From positions 62,001 through 126,000 of the forward strand of contig JANQQF010000038.1 in assembly GCA_028285035.1 (NCBI GenBank): 64,000 nucleotides of DNA, in the 5' to 3' direction. The translations under genes and the position numbers were made by a program. This document shows, piece by piece, positions 59,425 to 64,000 of the stretch. Numbering within the stretch: position 1 is the stretch's first letter; each line of letters starts with the position of its first letter. This DNA comes from Phycisphaerae bacterium. Lineage in GTDB: Bacteria; Chloroflexota; Anaerolineae; 4572-78; J111. The notes beneath the pieces are model-generated. The model made no database searches. It was given only the letters and a program-made list of their open reading frames with translations, and was not told the origin of the DNA.

Positions 59425-61764
59425 ATGGCAACACGATACTTTGGACAACCGATTAAACGAAATGAAGACTTGAAGATGCTGACCGGGCAGGCGTTGCATG
59501 TTGATGATATCAACTTGCCGGATATGTTGCACGTGGCCTTTTACCGGAGTGACATTGCCCACGGCCGAATCAACAGTATCGATGTTGAAGCGGCCAAGGA
59601 GCGTGAAGGTGTGGTTGCGGTTTATACGGCTGAGGATTTGGGCGATTATTGGCAGTCAGGTCCACTCTTGGTGCCGCCCCCCCCAACCATTGAGCGAGCG
59701 ACGTTCCATCAGCGGACGCAGGTGCCTTTGGCAAAGGATAAGGTGCGTTTTGTTGGCGAGCCGATTGTGATGGTCGTGGCCGAAAGTCGTTATCTGGCTG
59801 AGGATGCGGTGGCGGATATTTGGGTGGATATTGACATTTTGCCAGCGAATGTTGAGTTGGAACAGTCCTTAAGTGACGAGGCAGCGGTGATTCATGATGA
59901 TCTGCTCTCGAATCTGGCGGCACACGTCATCCAAGAGAAGGGCGATTATAGCTCGATTGTTGAGCAGGCCGACTTGATTGTCAAACGTCGCTTTTCTTAT
60001 GATCGTGGCACTGCGGCGGCGATGGAGAATCGGGGGATTGTGGCTAATTGGGATTCCAAACGGTCTCATCTAACGCTATGGGATACGACTCAAGCCCCAA
60101 TTTTTATTCGGTTTATTTTAGCAGGAATGTTGGGGCTATCCGAGCATCAGGTACGTGTGGTGGCTCCGTTTATTGGCGGTGGCTTTGGCCCCAAAATTAT
60201 GATGGGGTATCAAGAGGAAGTGCTCCTGCCTTGGGCGGCGATCAAATTAAATCGGCCCTTGAAGTGGATTGAAGATCGGCAGGAAAATTTCTACGCCACG
60301 ACTCAGGAACGCGGCCAAATCCATGATGCTGAGTTGGCCCTGACCAAAGAGGGAAAAATTCTGGGCCTGAAGCAGATATTTTTACACGATACTGGAGCCT
60401 ACGATCCTTATGGGTTGACCATTCCACTCAATAGTCAAGCCAATGCGCTTGGCCCTTATGCGACGCCAAATTATTATGGTGAATTTACAGCGGTCTTTAC
60501 CAACAAGCCGATTGTCACGCCCTATCGTGGGGCAGGCCGTCAACACGGCGTCTTTGTCATCGAACGTCTCCTAGACATTGCGGCCAAAGAACTAGACTTA
60601 GACCCAGTTGAAATTCGAAAACGAAATTTTATTCAGCCCGAACAATTCCCTTACAATCACGAGATCATCTTCCAAGATTTTGCCCCGCTCACTTTCGACA
60701 GTGGTAATTATTTGCCCGGTCTGGAAACGGCGGTGGAGATGATCGGTTATGAGCAATTTATCAAAGAAGAACAACCCCGTTTGCAAGCCGAAGGTAAGCA
60801 AATCGGCATCGGAGTGTGCGCCTACGTTGAGGGCACCGGCATTGGGCCTTATGAGGGTGCCCGAATTACTGTTGGTAATACCGGAAAAGTCAGTGTGTCT
60901 ACTGGCATTGGCACCCAAGGTCAGGGCCATTTCACCTCCTTCGCCCAGATTGTGGCTGATGAGGTCGGCGTTGATGTCCGCGATGTTTATTTGGTGACGG
61001 GCGACACCGACCACTTCCATTGGGGGGCAGGTACCTTTGCTAGTCGAGGTGCGGTCGTGGCAGGTAGCGCCATTCACGCCGCAGCCACCGAGGTTCGTAA
61101 GAAGATTTTGAAGATGGCTAGCCAAAAGCTGGAAGTGGCTGAGGATGATTTGGAATTGGGCGAGGGCGAAGTACGAGTAAAAGGCGTGCCCGAATCGGCG
61201 ATCAAATTGGGCCAACTGGCGATGGAAGCCAATCCGTTGCGTGGAGCCGTTGCTCCCGGCACCGAACCGGGCCTCGAAGCTACCTCATACTTCGGCCCTG
61301 AAAGCGGAACCACCGCCAGCGGCGTTCACGCGATGATCGTTGAAGTCGACCCAGATACAATGTTGGTTGAGATCAAAAAATACGTTGTCGTCCACGATTG
61401 TGGGACGGTCATCAACCCTTTGATTTTGGATGGCCAAATCCACGGTGGCGTAGCGCAAGGCATCGGTAACGCCTTCTATGAGCAACTACACTTTGACGAA
61501 AACGGGCAACTCCTCAATGCTTCCTTTATGGATTTTCTTCTGCCTACCTCCCTGGATGTTCCCCACATCGACTCTGCTCACCACGTCACGCCGTCACCCC
61601 TCAACCCCCTCGGCATCAAAGGGGCAGGTGAAGCCGGGGCGATTCCTACAGCGGCGGTCTTTGCCCAGGCTGTTGAGAATGCCCTCTCCGCCCACAACCT
61701 GGAGATTTTGGAGATTCCGCTGAGTCCGAATCGGTTGTTTGAGTTGGTGTATGGGGTAGATTGA
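59425..61764 (+). CDS. Molybdenum hydroxylase large (molybdopterin) subunit
   Basis: 779 residues, the usual length of CoxL/XdhA-type subunits. The molybdopterin-binding domain has GGGFGPKIMMGYQEEVLLPWAA, TPYRGAGRQHGVF and GTQGQGHFTSFAQIVADEVG; the catalytic Glu is Glu736 in KGAGEAGAIPTAA. The YRGAGR motif, not the AYXCSFR of true CO dehydrogenase, rules out CO oxidation and fits a hydroxylase of N-heterocycles or aldehydes. The RBS AGAGGAA precedes ATG. Likely first step of ring breakdown. Substrate could be a purine, a pyrimidine, nicotinate or a related ring. Confidence 0.93.
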   Translation: MATRYFGQPIKRNEDLKMLTGQALHVDDINLPDMLHVAFYRSDIAHGRINSIDVEAAKEREGVVAVYTAEDLGDYWQSGPLLVPPPPTIERATFHQRTQVPLAKDKVRFVGEPIVMVVAESRYLAEDAVADIWVDIDILPANVELEQSLSDEAAVIHDDLLSNLAAHVIQEKGDYSSIVEQADLIVKRRFSYDRGTAAAMENRGIVANWDSKRSHLTLWDTTQAPIFIRFILAGMLGLSEHQVRVVAPFIGGGFGPKIMMGYQEEVLLPWAAIKLNRPLKWIEDRQENFYATTQERGQIHDAELALTKEGKILGLKQIFLHDTGAYDPYGLTIPLNSQANALGPYATPNYYGEFTAVFTNKPIVTPYRGAGRQHGVFVIERLLDIAAKELDLDPVEIRKRNFIQPEQFPYNHEIIFQDFAPLTFDSGNYLPGLETAVEMIGYEQFIKEEQPRLQAEGKQIGIGVCAYVEGTGIGPYEGARITVGNTGKVSVSTGIGTQGQGHFTSFAQIVADEVGVDVRDVYLVTGDTDHFHWGAGTFASRGAVVAGSAIHAAATEVRKKILKMASQKLEVAEDDLELGEGEVRVKGVPESAIKLGQLAMEANPLRGAVAPGTEPGLEATSYFGPESGTTASGVHAMIVEVDPDTMLVEIKKYVVVHDCGTVINPLILDGQIHGGVAQGIGNAFYEQLHFDENGQLLNASFMDFLLPTSLDVPHIDSAHHVTPSPLNPLGIKGAGEAGAIPTAAVFAQAVENALSAHNLEILEIPLSPNRLFELVYGVD

Positions 61765-61812
61765 GAATTGTAGTTAAAAAACCTTTTAAGTTAAAGAATT
61801 CTTTATAAGTGA

Positions 61813-61836
61813 CCCTGACTTTTGTCAGGGTTTTTG
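61813..61836 (+). terminator. Rho-independent terminator after the large-subunit gene
   Basis: CCCTGAC (61813 to 61819) pairs with GTCAGGG (61824 to 61830) around a TTTT loop, followed by TTTTTG. It lies 49 bases after the large-subunit stop and closes the catabolic operon. Confidence 0.9.
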
Positions 61837-61886
61837 TTTATCAAACGATAGTGCCTGACATTTTTACGAAATTATAGTACAAATAC

Positions 61887-61915
61887 TTGACAATGTCAGA
61901 TTATTGTGGTATTTT
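61887..61915 (+). promoter_or_regulatory. Sigma70-like promoter of the QueC-like operon
   Basis: TTGACA (61887 to 61892), a 17-base spacer and TATTTT (61910 to 61915). The -35 lies inside a short palindrome TGACAATGTCA, a possible operator. A spacing of about 50 to 110 bases to the first gene is reasonable. Confidence 0.6.
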
Positions 61916-61961
61916 TAATCTACTTAATCGAGATAAAATGAATTACTTTTTGATGTAAAAA

Positions 61962-62651
61962 TTGCATATCAATTCGTTAACCGCTCAGTTTGATAAGACT
62001 CTAAGCAAAAGGCAAGTGGAGATGGCAGATCGAGATAAAATACCATCAAATATACCAAAACAATATAAACCCGTATATCAGCAAATATGTGAGTTACAAG
62101 ATCCAACGGTGATTGCTCAATCTGCCTTAAAACCTATCAGGGAGAGGCTTCAATCATTCGGAAATTCTCCAGTTGAATTTATTCATAAAGTTGCTCAATA
62201 TCTTCAACCAATGTCTGGGAATTCTATGTTATTAAAAATGGTTGATTGGAATGAGGAACATAAACGGATTAATGAATTGAGCAACGAATTTTCTGAAAAT
62301 CATAATGCTATTGATATAGCTAAACGAGGTTGTCATCAAATTCTCTCTAAATTAGAGGATGGAGAGATGTTGCAAGAACCCACTGCAGAACTTTTAAAGT
62401 CATTCATAAGTAATATATGGCGATCGGAAGTTGAAGAGAATGTTTTGATGATTGATTTGGCCCAAGGCGAGTTGAACGAACAATTTGCCGAGGAATATTT
62501 TCAAGATATACAAACCTCTCTTTCATCAGAAACTGAAAGTTTTGTAGATCAATTGACTCGTCATAAAAATGTTAACGCATTAAGGCTGCCAAACCGCAAT
62601 CAGTCAACTGATCAGTTGTTGGATGTAGATATTATGGGTGGAATAGTTTAA
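61962..62651 (+). CDS. Unknown protein, first gene of the QueC-like operon
   Basis: Up to 229 residues from a TTG at 61962, or 209 from the ATG at 62022 (MADRDKIPSN), which is the more usual codon; neither has a good ribosome site. The sequence is soluble, largely helical and acidic (ALKPIRERLQSFGNSPVEFIHKVAQYL, NEEHKRINELSNEFSENHNA). It has no motif I recognise, and no Walker or nuclease signature. It ends 9 bases before the QueC-like gene. In known Qat systems a qatB gene comes before qatC, but this protein does not look like QatB to me. Confidence 0.6.
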   Translation: MHINSLTAQFDKTLSKRQVEMADRDKIPSNIPKQYKPVYQQICELQDPTVIAQSALKPIRERLQSFGNSPVEFIHKVAQYLQPMSGNSMLLKMVDWNEEHKRINELSNEFSENHNAIDIAKRGCHQILSKLEDGEMLQEPTAELLKSFISNIWRSEVEENVLMIDLAQGELNEQFAEEYFQDIQTSLSSETESFVDQLTRHKNVNALRLPNRNQSTDQLLDVDIMGGIV

Positions 62652-62660
62652 GGGGGCACT

Positions 62661-63699
62661 GTGGATTACAGCTATATTTTTCCAAGTCTTGCAGAAGATT
62701 TCCAGACTATACGGCTAAGTCATTGTAACAGTAAAAAAGACTACGCGATTCAAACCCGTGTTAAGGACCAACATTTAATACGAGGTCAAAGTAATGGATT
62801 GCCATCTATTTGTGCGGATTTGATTGATCTTGCGGTAGCTATTTACATTGAAATGGTATACAAGAGACAATTGGCGTTTTTCTTTTGTGGCTCGAATAAA
62901 ACCTCCTCGCTCTGCAGAGTTAGTCAGGAAATTACCAATCGCATTAACAGATAAACCTACTGAGGTTGCATTATGGAGTGGAGGCTTAGATTCATTAGCT
63001 GGTCTGTGTAATCGTATGAAGCAATATCCAGAAAAAGAGTTTATTTTATTTGGGACAGGCAGTAATTTATCTGTCTTGGGTAAGCAAAAAGAAATCGAGT
63101 CGGTAGTTCGTCAAAAATTTCCTTATCGAGTTAGCTTAACTCAACTTCCAATAGAATTAAGGTATCCATCTGAACATCCTCCAAAAAATAATGAATTTAG
63201 ATGTCGAGCATTTGTCTTTAAAGTTTTGGGTGCAGTTTGTGCTCATTTGGAAAATCAACAGGAACTACATATTTATGAAAATGGATTTGGTGCTATTAAC
63301 TTACACTACACGTTTTCTGAGCTAGGACTTGCTCACGCACGTTCAGTTAACCCTATTTCTTTGTACAATACAGGGCAATTTGTATCTAAAGTGTTAGGGT
63401 CTGAGTTTGCTTGTCTGAATCCCTTTTTATTTTGGACAAAGGCTGAGATATGTAACATAATCCCTGAGATTGGCCTAGCAGAGTTAGCATTTAATACTGT
63501 TACATGAGATGCCTATCGTCGCCAAGCTAATCAACCCTCACAATGTGGTTTTTGTTCTTCCTGTTTGCTGAGAAGATTAGCGTTTATTAATGCTGGAATT
63601 GAAGATAAGACAAAATACGCTGTAACAGATAGTGATCTGAATGTTGCAGATAAACACAAACTCACTTTAAAGCAATGGCACTCCAAATTCATAAATTAA
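62661..63699 (+). pseudogene. QueC/QatC-like PP-loop protein with a frameshift and an in-frame TGA
   Basis: A GTG at 62661 with AGGGGG before it opens the frame MDYSYIFPSLAEDFQTIRLS. Near 62850 the frame shifts by one (the first frame runs on to 62954 without homology); the second continues with DNWRFSFVARIKPP, the ATP-binding SGGLDSLAGLC, ENGFGAINLHYTFSELGLAHARSVNPISL and a TGA at 63505. After it, DAYRRQANQPSQCGFCSSCLLRR follows in frame to a TAA at 63697. QueC enzymes make the deazaguanine precursor preQ0, and QatC relatives act in phage defence. The TGA sits at the place of the first zinc Cys. Two lesions suggest decay, or sequence errors. Confidence 0.8.
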
Positions 63700-63953
63700 A
63701 AAGTATCTTTGCCTCAGATAAGCCTTGGCAGAGGCTACTTTATCGATATGATGAGTTACGAGAAATTCATTCCTGTATATCTAATAGTCGCAAAATTACA
63801 GCAATCCCTATTCAAAATAAATTATTAAGGATTTATAAAAAACATATTACAGAGTGGGAGATGTTTGAAAAGAATTTTGATTGGACGCAGAAAAATTTGT
63901 TCTCAGGAGCGAGTTCTTATGAACAATTGCCATTCGTAATGGAAAGGAGTTAA
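63675..63953 (+). CDS. Small unknown protein downstream of the QueC-like gene
   Basis: 92 residues, overlapping the QueC-like frame by 25 bases. MALQIHKLKSIFASDKPWQRLLYRYDELREIHSCISN and KLLRIYKKHITEWEMFEKNFDWTQKNL are basic and helical with many aromatics. No family is recognised. There is no clear ribosome site, in line with coupling to the upstream gene. Together with the next gene it continues the operon. Confidence 0.55.
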   Translation: MALQIHKLKSIFASDKPWQRLLYRYDELREIHSCISNSRKITAIPIQNKLLRIYKKHITEWEMFEKNFDWTQKNLFSGASSYEQLPFVMERS

Positions 63954-64000
63954 ATGATGAGCCATAACATACTTGATGTCATTGATCTTAAAAAACTGGG
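63954..64000 (+). CDS. Start of a gene cut by the window edge
   Basis: ATG at 63954, directly after the TAA of the preceding gene and with AAAGGAG upstream, opens a frame reading MMSHNILDVIDLKKLG to the window end. An alternative start is the next ATG at 63957. Too short to identify; it is the next member of the operon. Confidence 0.6.
   Translation, partial: MMSHNILDVIDLKKL

Noticed and set aside
60598..61215. 205-codon open frame on the minus strand
   Set aside because: Lies fully antisense to the well-conserved molybdenum hydroxylase large subunit; its sequence is low in recognisable motif and no ribosome site is visible.
59425..61764. Carbon monoxide dehydrogenase large subunit
   Set aside because: The active-site loop reads YRGAGR rather than the AYXCSFR of true CO dehydrogenase, and context is heterocycle breakdown.
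62854..62954. Continuation of the first QueC-like frame to a stop at 62954
   Set aside because: The residues after the shift point have no resemblance to the family, while the next frame continues the homology; treated as out-of-frame read-on.
63505..63540. Selenocysteine at the TGA of the QueC-like gene
   Set aside because: No convincing SECIS-type hairpin directly downstream and the same gene also has a frameshift, so decay or error is more likely.
1..64000. CRISPR array, tRNA, rRNA, integrase or full insertion sequence
   Set aside because: No regularly spaced repeats, cloverleaf, ribosomal sequence or transposase/integrase frame was found on either strand; the only repeat families are those listed.

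Overview
This 64 kb window is bacterial, moderately AT-rich and densely coded. It holds two unrelated gene blocks plus the start of a third. No rRNA, tRNA or taxonomic marker is present. A Chloroflexota-like host (Anaerolineae/Caldilineae type) is a tentative inference from the lipoprotein style (long Glu/Ala linkers after the lipobox) and from the pairing of FdrA, DUF1116 and cyclase genes.

Region 1 (1 to 43133, all minus strand) is a very large surface-glycan locus. It opens with wecC, wecB and a GT2 enzyme, making UDP-ManNAc and UDP-ManNAcA. It ends with a WecG/TagA/CpsF-type transferase and the first codons of an initiating polyprenyl-phosphate sugar transferase cut by the window edge. 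Between them lie about nine glycosyltransferases, three different AsnB-type glutamine amidotransferases, two polysaccharide deacetylase-like proteins, two methyltransferases, a radical SAM/SPASM protein, a DegT-like aminotransferase, a FemAB/GNAT protein, an ACP plus KASIII pair, a small ArnE/F-like transporter, very large membrane proteins, a Wzx-type flippase and a Wzm/Wzt ABC exporter. The Wzt has an extra domain and lies beside a hydrolase with a C-terminal coiled coil. Genes mostly overlap or nearly touch, so they are probably co-transcribed in a few long operons.

Region 2 (43338 to 61764) is a divergent catabolic locus. The minus arm (50893 to 43338) encodes an XRE-cupin regulator, an ABC ATPase, a permease with an inserted segment, a composite 1161-residue substrate-binding lipoprotein (NMT1-like, Leu/Ile/Val-binding-like, NMT1-like) and a dihydropyrimidinase/hydantoinase. 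The plus arm (51462 to 61764) encodes FdrA, DUF1116, a two-domain cyclase-family protein, a DinB protein and a three-subunit molybdenum hydroxylase. Together they suggest uptake and stepwise breakdown of a nitrogen heterocycle or ureide, with hydroxylation, ring opening and carbamoyl transfer. Tandem sigma70-like promoters lie in the 568 bp divergent spacer.

The plus arm is interrupted by two small elements with terminal inverted repeats, each between structural genes. One carries a four-helix-bundle (23S rRNA intervening-sequence family) gene, and two gene-less relatives of its ends lie within 3.2 kb. The other carries a GxxExxY gene broken by a stop codon.

Region 3 (about 61850 to 64000) starts after a clear terminator with its own promoter. 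It has an unknown protein, a QueC/QatC-like PP-loop gene with a frameshift and an in-frame TGA, a small unknown protein and a truncated ORF. It resembles part of a defence or nucleic-acid-modification operon, but the family is not identifiable from what is visible.
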